Shown piece by piece: positions 39,994 through 49,015 of a DNA stretch of 64,000 bases (position 1 is its first letter; each line of letters starts with the position of its first letter). The stretch covers positions 598,045-662,044 of the forward strand of contig JACRPS010000003.1 of NCBI GenBank assembly GCA_016223085.1, in the 5' to 3' direction. Made by a program: the position numbers and the translations under genes. The notes beneath the pieces were generated by a model, which made no database searches, was not told where the DNA came from, and saw only the letters and a list, made by a program, of their open reading frames with translations. This DNA is from Chloroflexota bacterium. GTDB taxonomy: Bacteria > Chloroflexota > Anaerolineae > Aggregatilineales > Phototrophicaceae.

Positions 39994-41103
39994 TTACTTC
40001 CGCAAAAAGCGTTTCAGCGCCTGGAGCGTGTCATCAACCCGCTGCGGGTTCAGGCTGTAACACTTGGCAACCTCGCGCCGCCGTTCGATCAGGTAGCCGG
40101 TGGCCGTTAACTGGCGCAGGTGGCGCGATGCCGCCGACTGGCTTAAATCCAGCATTTCGATCACATCCTGCGCGCACAGTTCATCGTGTTTGGTCAGCAG
40201 TTCGAGAATGCGCAGGCGCGTATCGTCAGATAGCGCGCTCAGGCGCACCAGCAGTTCCGACCGGCTGAGCGCCGGTGAGGTAATCCGCGCCCCTTCCGGA
40301 AGCCGCGCGCCGAAAATCAGCCGGGTAATACCGTCAGCCTCCATCCAGCTTACGTATGGCCCCAGGTGCGCCGATGGGATGAAGATGATTGTATCGCCCC
40401 ATTTGTCCCAGATGCCGCTGAGGTCGCGCCCGGTCACCGTGCGGATCGCCTCCAGCGCCGTCATACGGCTGTAGTCCAACTGCCGGAAGGCGTCCACCGA
40501 CTCCTGCAGCATCGGCAGCACCCGCGCCCACTCTGGCCCCAGCCAGTGATTCCACATGTACCGCAGGTGTTCGACCACCACCTGTTGCAACCGTGGCGCG
40601 TCCTGCAGCAGGTCATGCGCTTCTTCGTAATAGGCACGGATTTGCGCCAGGTTGTCACGTTCTTCCGGCTTTTCCTCCAGCTTTTTGGCATGAAGCCGGT
40701 CAAACAGGCCAAGATATGCTTCCCGGTCACGAATCAGCGTATCCATATCCGGCGGCTGCGCCCAAACGTAGTCCGGCTTGTAAATCCATTCCAGCACTTT
40801 GGCGCGCATCTCATCCGGCGTCTGCGCGGCCAGATAATCCACATACGCCGGGAAACTGGGGAATGTTTCCGTCAGAACACAGGTGCTGACGTACAGATCG
40901 GTATAGGAGATCATACGGTGGCGGTGGTAGATGTCCGGCGGCAGCGCCGCCGCCGTCCGCGTAATCCATTCGCCCAGACCGGAGCGCGTTTCGTGCGTTG
41001 CCAGCAGCGACAGGCTGTTGATCGCGTTGTACACCGGCTCCAGTTCAATGCTCACCGTCACGGTTGAGGTGGGCGGCGCGAGGACAAAATCGCGGTCGGC
41101 CAT
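39994..41103 (-). CDS. ArsR-type winged-helix regulator with large N-terminal domain
   Basis: A 369-aa protein. Residues about 275-369 form an ArsR/SmtB winged helix (LSDDTRLRILELLTKHDELC, then DVIEMLDLSQSAASRHLRQL). The first 270 residues are a helical/beta domain without metal-binding motifs, as in long ArsR-like proteins with DUF5937-type N termini; that family link is tentative. Typical ArsR proteins are about 100 aa, so this is a fused sensor-regulator. AAGGAG precedes ATG. No metal-resistance gene is adjacent, so the target is unknown. Confidence 0.85.
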   Translation of the reverse strand: MADRDFVLAPPTSTVTVSIELEPVYNAINSLSLLATHETRSGLGEWITRTAAALPPDIYHRHRMISYTDLYVSTCVLTETFPSFPAYVDYLAAQTPDEMRAKVLEWIYKPDYVWAQPPDMDTLIRDREAYLGLFDRLHAKKLEEKPEERDNLAQIRAYYEEAHDLLQDAPRLQQVVVEHLRYMWNHWLGPEWARVLPMLQESVDAFRQLDYSRMTALEAIRTVTGRDLSGIWDKWGDTIIFIPSAHLGPYVSWMEADGITRLIFGARLPEGARITSPALSRSELLVRLSALSDDTRLRILELLTKHDELCAQDVIEMLDLSQSAASRHLRQLTATGYLIERRREVAKCYSLNPQRVDDTLQALKRFLRK

Positions 41104-41192
41104 GCTATCTCCTTAATCGTTCTACCCGTTTAACCGCTTAAACGCATAATATGAATAGACTATAACACAGGTTTGTCCTCTGTGTCAAGCAC

Positions 41193-41216
41193 GTAGGACA
41201 CAATCCATCGTGTCCC
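41193..41216. repeat. Degenerate GTAGGG-family palindrome, copy 10
   Basis: GTAGGACACAATCCATCGTG followed by TCCC is an ACACGATA-class copy with imperfect arms and no right CTAC. Confidence 0.5.
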
Positions 41217-41342
41217 GGCAAACGAACCATCGAATAAGCCATAAAAGCGTAAGGCAGAAAGCTGTCCGCTCAACAGGATTCTGCCCGTCAGGTCATCCCA
41301 AACTCAACTTATCTTTATGAACTGGACAGGCTAGAGCGCATA

Positions 41343-41348
41343 TATAAT
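41343..41348 (+). promoter_or_regulatory. Putative -10 box for the TPR gene
   Basis: TATAAT lies 32 nt before the GTG start. No clear -35 is visible. Confidence 0.4.
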
Positions 41349-41380
41349 AAGGAAAGCACACTTCATAAACGGGGGGCACC

Positions 41381-42694
41381 GTGACCGACGCGCAAACGCT
41401 CTACCGCGAGGGGGTAGCAGCTATCCGCGAGCACAAAAACATCACCGAAGGACGCAGGCTGCTGACGCAGTCCCTGCGCCTGAATCCGGACAACGATATG
41501 GCCTGGCTGTGGCTGGCGCGTACCGTCAGCGATGTTGAGAAACAGCGCCAGTGTGTGGAACGGGCGCTGACGATCAACCCTACCAACGCCCAGGCGCTGG
41601 CTTTTCGGCACAAACTCGCGCCGGCGGTCAACGGCAGCGTTCCCTCCGTCCAGCCGGTTCCGGTTTCATCCCCCCGGCAGGCGCTCAAACTGGGTGACAG
41701 TAAAAATCTCGAACCCCTGCTGAAAACCGCGCAAAAGCTGCTGGATGATGGCAACACCGAAGGCGCGATTGCCGAATGGGTGAAAGTGCTGCAACACCAG
41801 CCCGACCATGAAACGGCACTGGGCAGCGCCGTCCGGCACCTGTCGCGGCTCAGGTTTTATGATGACGCGAAGGAACTGGTGTGGCGGGCGCTGGATTACG
41901 GCACGACGCATCCATCGGTGTACCTGACGGCAATTGATCTGCTGAAGCGCGAAGGACGGTACGGCGAAGCCGACGACATGCGCCGCCGGCTGGCCGGGCT
42001 ACCCACCGTTAGCGAAACGGTCATCAGTGACGTGGTGGATTATTTCCTGCGAGGCGGGCAGGTTCAGGACGCACAGGACATTCTGACGCAGGCGCTGGCG
42101 CACCGGCCCGATAGCCAGAAACTGCTGGTGCGGCTGGGCGACCTGTACCATGAACTGGGGCAGGAACGTGAGGCGCGCGAAACCTACGATCGGGCGGCAC
42201 GGTTGGGCTTGCGGACAGAGGACGGCCGGCTGGCCGACCGCAAACTGACGCAGTTCGCGCCCACGCTGACCGACCGGGAGCGCGGCAGCAAACTGCTGGC
42301 GCTGCGGGAGGCGGTTGGCATCGGCCTGTTTTATCTGCTGCTCGGCTGGCAGGATGCCGGGCTGAACCTGCTCAACCTGGGCAGCCCGCGCTGGCTAGGG
42401 GTTGCCCTCAGCACGCTCGGCGCTTATCTGCTGGTGACGGCCACCTCGTCGCCGCAGCAGCAGCCGCTGGCGGGCTGGTTCGGCGGCAAAGTGCCGGAAG
42501 CGGCCAGCGAAGGCGAAGCAACCACCCTGCCGGTTTTGCCGCTGGAAGCGCGGCTGTTGTTTGGCATCGCCGGGCTGGCGCTGCTGGCGCTGGCATTTTA
42601 TCTGGTGTTAGGCGCGGCCATCAGCCTCATCACCAACCCGACTCCACCGCCGTTTTACATCCCCTCGATGCAGGAAATCTTTGAGTGGGAATAA
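41381..42694 (+). CDS. TPR-repeat protein with C-terminal membrane helices
   Basis: A 437-aa protein. The first 285 residues contain about six TPR-like helical pairs (for example LYREGVAAIREHKNITEGRR, TLNPTNAQALAFRHKL-like units and ILTQALAHRPDSQKLLVRLG). Residues about 310-435 contain two to three membrane segments, so the TPR part probably lies in the cytoplasm and recruits partners. GTG start after a G-rich tract. The rhomboid protease gene begins 14 nt after its stop, which suggests a shared function in membrane protein handling. Confidence 0.82.
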   Translation: MTDAQTLYREGVAAIREHKNITEGRRLLTQSLRLNPDNDMAWLWLARTVSDVEKQRQCVERALTINPTNAQALAFRHKLAPAVNGSVPSVQPVPVSSPRQALKLGDSKNLEPLLKTAQKLLDDGNTEGAIAEWVKVLQHQPDHETALGSAVRHLSRLRFYDDAKELVWRALDYGTTHPSVYLTAIDLLKREGRYGEADDMRRRLAGLPTVSETVISDVVDYFLRGGQVQDAQDILTQALAHRPDSQKLLVRLGDLYHELGQEREARETYDRAARLGLRTEDGRLADRKLTQFAPTLTDRERGSKLLALREAVGIGLFYLLLGWQDAGLNLLNLGSPRWLGVALSTLGAYLLVTATSSPQQQPLAGWFGGKVPEAASEGEATTLPVLPLEARLLFGIAGLALLALAFYLVLGAAISLITNPTPPPFYIPSMQEIFEWE

Positions 42695-42707
42695 ATAGGG
42701 GAACGTT

Positions 42708-43589
42708 ATGCTGCTGCTGTTCATTTTCCTGTTTTACATCCTGCTCACCCTGTTCGCCCGGTCGGTCATCACCCCCATGCCGATCAGCGATACCGGCAGC
42801 GTGCGCTACCGCACCATCCCCTGGGTGACGCTGACGCTCATCCTGATTAACGCGGTAGTGTTTATCGGCTGGCAGGCGGCCAACCTGTACCAGGGCGCGC
42901 AGTTGGTGGCGGAAGGTGATTTCAGCGGCTACGACCTGGTATATGACTACGTGCGGCAAATCTGGACGTATGGCTACCGGGGCATCTTCCTGCGCGATGG
43001 CCTCAGCATCGGCGCGTTTACCACCTTCACCAGCATGTTTATGCACGGCGACCTGTGGCACCTGCTCGGCAACATGATTTACCTGTGGGCGTTTGGCCGC
43101 CGGGTAGAGGATGCCTGCGGTCCCTGGCGCTATCTGGTGTTTTACCTGCTGGCGGGTATGGTCGCCAACATCGGTTCGGACGTGCTGAACCGGGCGCAGG
43201 CCGATCTGCCCGGCATCGGCGCCAGTGGGGCGATTTCCGGCGTGATGGGCGCGTACCTGATCCTGTTTCCCGGCGCGATGGTCACGTGCATCTGGGGTAT
43301 CGGTATGGTGCTGCGGCTGCCCATCGTCATCATCCTCAAACTGGCCGGCGTCAGAAGCGTGCGGGACGCGCGTATCTGGCGCTGGACGATCAGGCTGCCA
43401 GCCTGGACGCTGCTGCTGTTTTTCCTGGCGTCCAACTTTCTGCCTTCGCTGGACGTGCTGACCCAGGGCCAGGACTACGGCGGCGTGAACACGCTGGCGC
43501 ATGTAACCGGCTTCCTGGCGGCCCTGGTGATCTTCCTGTTTGTCCGCAAGGACCTGTTAACGCGCTACATTGCCGGGCGGTCACTGTGA
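42708..43589 (+). CDS. Rhomboid family intramembrane serine protease
   Basis: A 293-aa rhomboid protease that cleaves membrane proteins within the bilayer. The catalytic serine is in GASG (S173) and the histidine in NTLAHVTGF (H265). The conserved H-x4-H-x3-N segment is present as HGDLWHLLGN (H113, H118, N122). About seven hydrophobic segments are seen, with a long loop of about 40 residues between helices 1 and 2. A ribosome site AGGGGAACGTT precedes ATG. It probably forms an operon with the TPR protein. Confidence 0.92.
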   Translation: MLLLFIFLFYILLTLFARSVITPMPISDTGSVRYRTIPWVTLTLILINAVVFIGWQAANLYQGAQLVAEGDFSGYDLVYDYVRQIWTYGYRGIFLRDGLSIGAFTTFTSMFMHGDLWHLLGNMIYLWAFGRRVEDACGPWRYLVFYLLAGMVANIGSDVLNRAQADLPGIGASGAISGVMGAYLILFPGAMVTCIWGIGMVLRLPIVIILKLAGVRSVRDARIWRWTIRLPAWTLLLFFLASNFLPSLDVLTQGQDYGGVNTLAHVTGFLAALVIFLFVRKDLLTRYIAGRSL

Positions 43590-43703
43590 CAAACGGCACG
43601 CTGACGACAGGATGAAAGACACTATGCAAGTGCAAAATTTCACAATTAAGGTTAGAAATAACTTTCCGCTATAAATGAGGAGGGGGGATTACCCCAAACC
43701 ATT

Positions 43704-44282
43704 ATGTCTGCTGAAGAAGTGAAAGATACCACCGTTAAGGCCGTTGAGGAAGTGGTCAGCGCCGCGCAGGAAGCCGCCACGACCACCCAGCAGGCCGTCG
43801 TGGAAGCGGTGAAGACCACCCGCAAGGCCACCGGCAAAGCGGTTACTTCCAGCAAAAAGGCCGCTACGAAGGCCGCCGCCGATACCGAGAAGGCGGTCAA
43901 GCAGGCCGTAACCAGTTCCAGAAAGGCCGCTGAAAAAGCCGCGACCAAATCGAAGAAAGCCGCCGAAAAAGCCGTCGCCCAAACCCGCAAGGCTGCCGGG
44001 GAAGTTGTCGGCAGCGTGGAAACGACTGTCGTGAAATCGCCGGTCGGCGAAGCCCTGGACGACTTCATGGAACACCAGAAGACGGCGCTGCAGGAAGCCG
44101 GCAAGGCGCTGGAAAGCCTGGTGCCGGAGGGCGTCCGCACGCACGGCAGGAGCGCCGTTGAGGAAATGCTGGAAGGCTATCGCAGCCTGTTTAATTCCAT
44201 CGTGGACGAGGTGGAAGCCACCATCAGGAAGGTGGTGCCCAACGGCGAAAAAATCACCGAAGCGCCCGAGGACAAAGCGTAA
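43704..44282 (+). CDS. Ala/Lys-rich histone-H1-like or phasin-like protein
   Basis: A 192-aa protein. The first 115 residues are a low-complexity helix rich in Ala, Lys and Thr with repeated blocks such as SSKKAATKAA and SRKAAEKAATKSKKAAEK, like the basic tails of bacterial histone-H1-like proteins. The last 75 residues (VGEALDDFMEHQKTALQEAG onward) are more ordered and acidic. DNA binding is one possibility; phasin-like or LEA-like coating is another. The Thr/Ser-Lys pattern could also be a substrate for Ser/Thr kinases. ATG has GAGGAGGGGGG about 15 nt upstream. Confidence 0.65.
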   Translation: MSAEEVKDTTVKAVEEVVSAAQEAATTTQQAVVEAVKTTRKATGKAVTSSKKAATKAAADTEKAVKQAVTSSRKAAEKAATKSKKAAEKAVAQTRKAAGEVVGSVETTVVKSPVGEALDDFMEHQKTALQEAGKALESLVPEGVRTHGRSAVEEMLEGYRSLFNSIVDEVEATIRKVVPNGEKITEAPEDKA

Positions 44283-44285
44283 GCC

Positions 44286-44313
44286 GTAGGGGCGCACGGC
44301 GGTGCGCCCCTAC
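44286..44313. repeat. GTAGGG palindrome, copy 11
   Basis: The arm GTAGGGGCGCACGG is followed by a right arm that pairs with it almost fully; class CGCACGGCGGTGCG. Confidence 0.85.
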
Positions 44314-44350
44314 ACAAGATACAGACTGAGCGCGCTCACGCGTATCCCTT

Positions 44351-44405
44351 AAAACGACTCTGGTCAGCAAGGCCGCTGCGCGGTAAACTGTCGGAGTCGT
44401 TTTTA
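44351..44405 (+). terminator. Rho-independent terminator with large loop
   Basis: AAAACGACTC (44351-44360) pairs with GAGTCGTTTT (44394-44403), followed by TT. The 33-nt loop is itself GC-rich, so an attenuator or a short structured RNA cannot be excluded. Confidence 0.6.
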
Positions 44406-44426
44406 TGTACGCAAAAGAATACTGCG

Positions 44427-45503
44427 ATGGATCGAATCTCCGCTGCGGGCAATTTAATCATTGAGATGAAGCCGGAAAGCTGGCGGCTGATCGCCAACGG
44501 CGGCGGCCAGGAACAGGTGCTGGTGGAGGCCGCGCCAGGCCAGCCGCTGCGCTACGTGCCGGTGTTCGCACAGAAGCGCCGCCTGCCGGACACAGGTGCG
44601 CTCTCCAGCGACCAGATTCAGCGCGTGGTGCTGGGCTGGTCGAACCAGGACGAGTCCTGGCATCTGGGGCTGCTGCTGGGATCGGAACTGGCGTCAGTGC
44701 GCGGCAGCCGCTGGTGCGAAATTGCCCGCTGGCCGGACCCCGATACCAGCGTTTTCGGCGAAATGGCAACCCAGGCCGGGCGCTCCCTGGCAAGCGCGCT
44801 GGGCCGGTCGTTTAACTTCATCGAACCGCAGCCTGGCGCGGTCGAAGCGCCGCCACCGCCGCCACTGCCCGCTCTTCCGCTGCATCTGGATGACTGGACG
44901 CTGGAACAGGCCAAAATGCTCCAGTTCCGGCGCAGTGGCAAATGGGCGCGGGCGCGTGTCATCCGCATCATCTGGTACACGCTGCTGATCGTGGTTTACG
45001 TCGCTCTCAGCCTGCTCACGCTGCAAGGCCAGATTGCTCTGCCCAAGCCGGAATTTCTGCCCTACCTGGGGCTGGCGGTAGCGGCATTGCTGGCGCTGGG
45101 CATTATCTACACCCTGTTCCAACTGCTGCTGACGCCCAACCGCATCATCGTTGATGCCGCCACCCGTCAGATCACCGCGCGCGCCGGTAGCCGCCAGCGC
45201 TGGCGGCTTCAGCCTGCCGAGTACCAGGCAGTGTACGTCAGCCAGACGCTTGCCAAACGCAGCGGCGCGGACGGTGCCAGCGTGTTTAGCTACGGTGAAC
45301 TCAATGTGCTGCTGACCAACGGCAAATTTAAGTATCTGCTGGATGTCAGCGAACGGTTTAAAAGCAGTGAGATGGTGCCCACCCGGAGCGATCTGCTGGT
45401 TGAACTGAAACAGGAAACCGTCCACACCGATCTGCAGGCGGCGGCTATGTATGTGGCGCAGGCGCTCGCCGTGCCCTGCTGGTACGACCGGCGGGGACAC
45501 TAA
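44427..45503 (+). CDS. Hypothetical membrane protein
   Basis: A 358-aa protein that I do not recognise. Residues 1-140 are a soluble beta-rich domain (ESWRLIANGGGQEQVLVEAA). A run of prolines and a linker lead to two membrane helices (about 182-202 and 215-235, with a short loop), then a second beta-rich soluble domain (about 240-358). Both soluble parts face the same side, probably the cytoplasm. A terminator-like hairpin lies upstream, so the gene probably has its own promoter. No partner genes are evident. Confidence 0.7.
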   Translation: MDRISAAGNLIIEMKPESWRLIANGGGQEQVLVEAAPGQPLRYVPVFAQKRRLPDTGALSSDQIQRVVLGWSNQDESWHLGLLLGSELASVRGSRWCEIARWPDPDTSVFGEMATQAGRSLASALGRSFNFIEPQPGAVEAPPPPPLPALPLHLDDWTLEQAKMLQFRRSGKWARARVIRIIWYTLLIVVYVALSLLTLQGQIALPKPEFLPYLGLAVAALLALGIIYTLFQLLLTPNRIIVDAATRQITARAGSRQRWRLQPAEYQAVYVSQTLAKRSGADGASVFSYGELNVLLTNGKFKYLLDVSERFKSSEMVPTRSDLLVELKQETVHTDLQAAAMYVAQALAVPCWYDRRGH

Positions 45504-45595
45504 CGCGATGCTTTACGCGCATATCATCTATTCTTCTTCATACTTTAACGGTGATATGCTTAACTGATGGATGACCGAAAACAGATTCGTAGAAT

Positions 45596-45624
45596 GTAGG
45601 GGCGAACCGGCGGTTTGCCCCTAC
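45596..45624. repeat. GTAGGG palindrome, copy 12
   Basis: The arms GTAGGGGCGAACCG / CGGTTTGCCCCTAC have one G-T-type mismatch; class CGAACYG. Confidence 0.85.
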
Positions 45625-45681
45625 GAAAAATCCATGTATCGGTTTTCATTTAACCATGAGTGCTGTATCGGATAAATCATT

Positions 45682-45732
45682 GTGGGGGCGTAGCGGGGCT
45701 ACGCCTGTAGCGAACGACCTGTTCGCTTCTAC
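45682..45732. repeat. Compound two-hairpin repeat, copy A
   Basis: The outer ends GTGGGGGC and GCTTCTAC can pair weakly and enclose two hairpins: CGTAGC...GCTACG and GCGAAC...GTTCGC. The element would fold as a three-way junction. A second copy lies at 55957-56007. Confidence 0.7.
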
Positions 45733-45825
45733 AGTCACATTCGGACAATATGAAGCACGTGGAAACAACAGCAATGCGTAAAGCGGGTATTGCCTCTACG
45801 CATCACTCATCACTTTAGGCGCAGT

Positions 45826-46659
45826 ATGAACGACGAACGTCCGCTGATTCTATTCACCAATGACGACGGTATTGAGTCGCCCGGCCTGTGGGCGGTAGCC
45901 GGCGCTTTTGCTGACCTGGGCGACATCCTGATTGTCGCGCCCCGTTTGCAGCAGTCCGGCATGGGGCGCAGTATGCCGACCACCAGCGAGGGGCGCATCT
46001 ACCCGCGCGAGCTGCCGATGAATGGCACGGCTTACAAGGCCTTCGCGGTAGACGCGACACCGGCCCAGGCCGTACAGCATGGCGTGCTGGAACTGGCCGA
46101 CCGGCTGCCGTCGCTGGTCGTTTCCGGCATCAACTATGGTGAAAACACCGGCAACGGCGTGACCATCTCCGGCACGGTGGGCGCGGCGCTGGAAGCCGCC
46201 AGCCTGGGTATCCCGGCGCTGGCAGTATCGCTGGAGACGCCAAAGGACCTGCACCTGTCGTACTCGCCCGATGTGGATTTCAGCGTTGCGGCTTATTTTT
46301 CCCGCCTGTTCGGCGAATGGCTGATTACCAGCCCGGGGCGACCGGACGATGTGGACATCCTCAAGGTAGACGTGCCCTACCGCGCCACGCCCGAAACTCC
46401 CTGGCGCATCACCCGGCTGTCACGCCGCCGCGTCTACTGGCCGACCCGCCCGGAAAGGATTGCGCTGTCGGAAATCGGGCGCATCGGCTACGCCTTCGAC
46501 ATGGACCCGGCCAAGGCCGAGCCGGACTCCGACGTGTACGCGGTGCTGCACGACGGCGTGGTGTCCGTCACCCCGATGAGCCTCGACATGACCTCGCGCA
46601 CCGATCTGTTCCGCCTGCGCCAGCTTGTCGCCGGTGAGAAAAAGTACGGCGGGAAGTAG
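45826..46659 (+). CDS. surE: 5'/3'-nucleotidase SurE
   Basis: SurE removes phosphate from nucleoside monophosphates and short polyphosphate, with a role in stationary-phase survival. The 277-aa protein has the metal-binding TNDDGIESPGL (D13, D14), the serine in LQQSGMG and SGINYGENTG further on, all conserved in the family. Length is normal. ATG 45826 was chosen because it starts directly before the conserved beta strand (PLILFTNDDG); the ribosome site is weak. The usual neighbours pcm and rpoS are absent. Confidence 0.94.
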   Translation: MNDERPLILFTNDDGIESPGLWAVAGAFADLGDILIVAPRLQQSGMGRSMPTTSEGRIYPRELPMNGTAYKAFAVDATPAQAVQHGVLELADRLPSLVVSGINYGENTGNGVTISGTVGAALEAASLGIPALAVSLETPKDLHLSYSPDVDFSVAAYFSRLFGEWLITSPGRPDDVDILKVDVPYRATPETPWRITRLSRRRVYWPTRPERIALSEIGRIGYAFDMDPAKAEPDSDVYAVLHDGVVSVTPMSLDMTSRTDLFRLRQLVAGEKKYGGK

Positions 46660-46934
46660 CCGGTAGCTGGCAGCCAATAACGGGTAGCTTGTGCCGAACT
46701 TGTGCGCAATTCACACAAAACGCGATTGACCTTGCACGGGTATGGCAACGCCCTAGCCCTACGATCAGCGAACGCTGCCAGTTCATGCATGACCGTCCTG
46801 CCAACAGCTAAAAGCCGGTCGCCCCATCTGGCAGGGCCGGGGCGGCCAGAGTATGATTGAGACCGAAACCGTGTTTCAATCGCAACCGTCCCGTATGCTC
46901 TCGTAACCGGGAACTGGCAACTGGTAACTGCGTT

Positions 46935-48401
46935 ATGCGGCTGTTCGCGCTCTTGCTTTTTATCTTCATTATACATTTCCCGGCAGCGGCGCAGGACGAC
47001 CCTGCCGCCCTCCTGGTCTACGGCCAGAGCGTCAGCGGGCAGATCAACAATAGCACCCCGCGCGCCGTGTATGCGTTTGACGGCCTGCGCGGCGAAGTGC
47101 TGGCGATCAGCGTGACGGCGACCGGTGGCAGCCTTGACCCGGTGCTGAGCTTGCAGGACGCCAGCGGCCAGGTGTTATTCAACCTGGACGACAGCCAGGG
47201 CAGCCGGGACATCACCATCGAAGCCTTACGCGTCCCGCAAAGCGGGCGTTACACGCTGGTCGTCGGGCGCTTCGGCTACCGGCTGGGCAGCACGTCCGGC
47301 GATTACAACCTGCGCCTGGAGCGTATCGGCGTCAGTTCGGCGTCCGGCAGCGCGCTGCGTTACGGCGACTCGGTCATCAACACCATCAGCAACATGACGC
47401 CGCAGCTATTTTACAGCTTCCGCGCCCGGCGCGGCGAGATCGTCAACATCCGCATGGAACGTGTGTCCGGCAATCTCGACCCGTACCTCCAGGTGGTGGA
47501 CAGCAACGCCTTCCTGCTGGCGGACAACGACGACGTGCCGGGCACAGGTTCGCTGGATGCCACCATCACCGGCCTGCTGATCGAACGCGACGGCACCTAT
47601 GTGATTAAAGCCACCCGCTACGGTGAGGCCGCCGGCACGTCCACCGGACGGTTTGTGCTGACGCTTCAGGAAGCCGACGACAGCGGTTTGGGTAATTCGG
47701 CGCAGGCGGCCATTCCGATCAACCTGGGTGACACGGTGCAGGGCGAAATCACCGCAGACGACATCAACCGCTATTATGCGTTTGAAGCGAAGGCCAACGA
47801 CCTCATCACGGTCCGCATGACCCGCCTGACGGGCAGCCTGGACTCGTTCCTCATCCTCGCCAACGCCGGCCTGCAGCAGCTTTCGGCGGACGACGACAGC
47901 GGCGGCGGCCAGAACGCCAAAATCGAAAACTTCCTCGTGCCCGCCGATGGCCTGTATTACCTGATCGCCTCGCGCTTTGACGGCGACACCGGCACGACCA
48001 CCGGCAGCTACCGGCTGGAACTGCAAAGCCTGGGCAGCGCCTTCGAGGATGTGCCGGAGGACGTGCAGCGCATCAGCTATGGCACGACCGTCACCGGACG
48101 GATTGACGACCAGACTCCGGAAGTCACGTTTGCGTTCTGGGGATTTCAGGGCGACGCCATCAGCATCGCGCTCAACCGGGGCGACGGCGATCTTGACCCG
48201 GCGGTGCGTCTGCTGGACGCCGACGGCAGCTTGCTTGCCAGCGACGACGACAGCGGCGGCGGCCAGAACGCGCGCATCGCCCGCTACGTGCTGCCGCGCT
48301 CCGGCCCATACACCATTCGCGCCACGCGCTTCAGCGGCGCGGACGGCAATCCGAATACGCAGGGCAGTTTTATTCTGGTGCTGGCACGGGTGTTTGAGTG
48401 A
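46935..48401 (+). CDS. Secreted protein with four PPC-type domains
   Basis: A 488-aa exported protein. After a signal peptide (AAAQ cleavage near 20) come four related beta-sandwich units of about 110-120 residues, each with a pattern like YAFDGLRGEVLAISVTATGG then LDPVLSLQDASG and a closing YTLVVGRFG. These are bacterial pre-peptidase C-terminal domains, which usually flank secreted enzymes, but no catalytic domain is present. DDDSGGGQNA occurs in units 3 and 4 and may bind calcium. ATG 46935 begins the signal peptide; a longer frame upstream is not supported. Confidence 0.85.
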   Translation: MRLFALLLFIFIIHFPAAAQDDPAALLVYGQSVSGQINNSTPRAVYAFDGLRGEVLAISVTATGGSLDPVLSLQDASGQVLFNLDDSQGSRDITIEALRVPQSGRYTLVVGRFGYRLGSTSGDYNLRLERIGVSSASGSALRYGDSVINTISNMTPQLFYSFRARRGEIVNIRMERVSGNLDPYLQVVDSNAFLLADNDDVPGTGSLDATITGLLIERDGTYVIKATRYGEAAGTSTGRFVLTLQEADDSGLGNSAQAAIPINLGDTVQGEITADDINRYYAFEAKANDLITVRMTRLTGSLDSFLILANAGLQQLSADDDSGGGQNAKIENFLVPADGLYYLIASRFDGDTGTTTGSYRLELQSLGSAFEDVPEDVQRISYGTTVTGRIDDQTPEVTFAFWGFQGDAISIALNRGDGDLDPAVRLLDADGSLLASDDDSGGGQNARIARYVLPRSGPYTIRATRFSGADGNPNTQGSFILVLARVFE

Positions 48402-48416
48402 GCCAGCTACATCACG

Positions 48417-48899
48417 TCAGCCGCTTGTCTTCCCGGCATGGACGACGGAATACTGTGCCTTTGCCTGCCCCAGCGTGCGGTCTTTACGTTCCCATTCGCG
48501 CTGTTCGACGACGGCCAGCCGGCAGCGCACGCCGACGAACGTCACGTCAAAGTCACGGAGCAGTCGCACGCAGTCGTCCAGCCACGCAGCTTCGAGCATC
48601 ACGTGGTCAACGATAATGTTGAATCCTGCCCGCGCCAGCCCGGCAATCGCTTCGTGCATGGCGGCCATCAACTGGTGGCCGAGCGGCCCGGTGGTGATGA
48701 TAAGACTGCCGTCCGGCTGCCAGTGATATTCAAACACGGTATACCACAGCGGCGGATTGAGATAAGCCTTTGGCAGCATGAAGATGAAGGTATCAATACC
48801 GACGTGCAGGTAGGGTGTATCGAAGGTGTTTTGCAGCGCCTTCGCCAGCGTGGATTTGCCGGAACTGGATGTTCCGTTGAGCAAAATAATATGAGACAT
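48417..48899 (-). CDS. Chloramphenicol-phosphotransferase-like P-loop kinase
   Basis: A 160-aa small-molecule kinase with P-loop GTSSSGKST (near 9-17) and HVGIDTF, whose aspartate corresponds to the catalytic base of chloramphenicol 3-O-phosphotransferase (CPT). Unlike CPT (about 178 aa), the protein stops after VVHAG and lacks the expected tyrosine/aspartate C-terminal segment, so it may be trimmed or have a different substrate. Drug inactivation should not be assumed. It ends 15 nt from the convergent PPC gene. An ATG at 48950 would add 17 residues without better support. Confidence 0.75.
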   Translation of the reverse strand: MSHIILLNGTSSSGKSTLAKALQNTFDTPYLHVGIDTFIFMLPKAYLNPPLWYTVFEYHWQPDGSLIITTGPLGHQLMAAMHEAIAGLARAGFNIIVDHVMLEAAWLDDCVRLLRDFDVTFVGVRCRLAVVEQREWERKDRTLGQAKAQYSVVHAGKTSG

Positions 48900-48955
48900 G
48901 GAATAGGGTTTTATTGAGCTAACAAAGAATATTGGATGCATTATAACCAAAAAAC

Positions 48956-48984
48956 GTAGGGGAGGGTCTTAGACCCTCCCCTAC
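48956..48984. repeat. GTAGGG palindrome, copy 14
   Basis: The arms GTAGGGGAGGGTCT / AGACCCTCCCCTAC enclose T. Class AGGGTCTTAGACCCT; the same class occurs at 63408. Confidence 0.9.
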
Positions 48985-49015
48985 AGCAAGATCAGATTCG
49001 ATTGGTTGGCAGCTT

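Larger units (their letters stand above)
45504..45825. other. Intergenic region with two palindromic elements
   Basis: This 322-nt gap contains a simple palindrome (45596-45624), a compound two-hairpin element (45682-45732) and CATCACTCATCACT words just before surE. I see no coding sequence. Confidence 0.6.
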
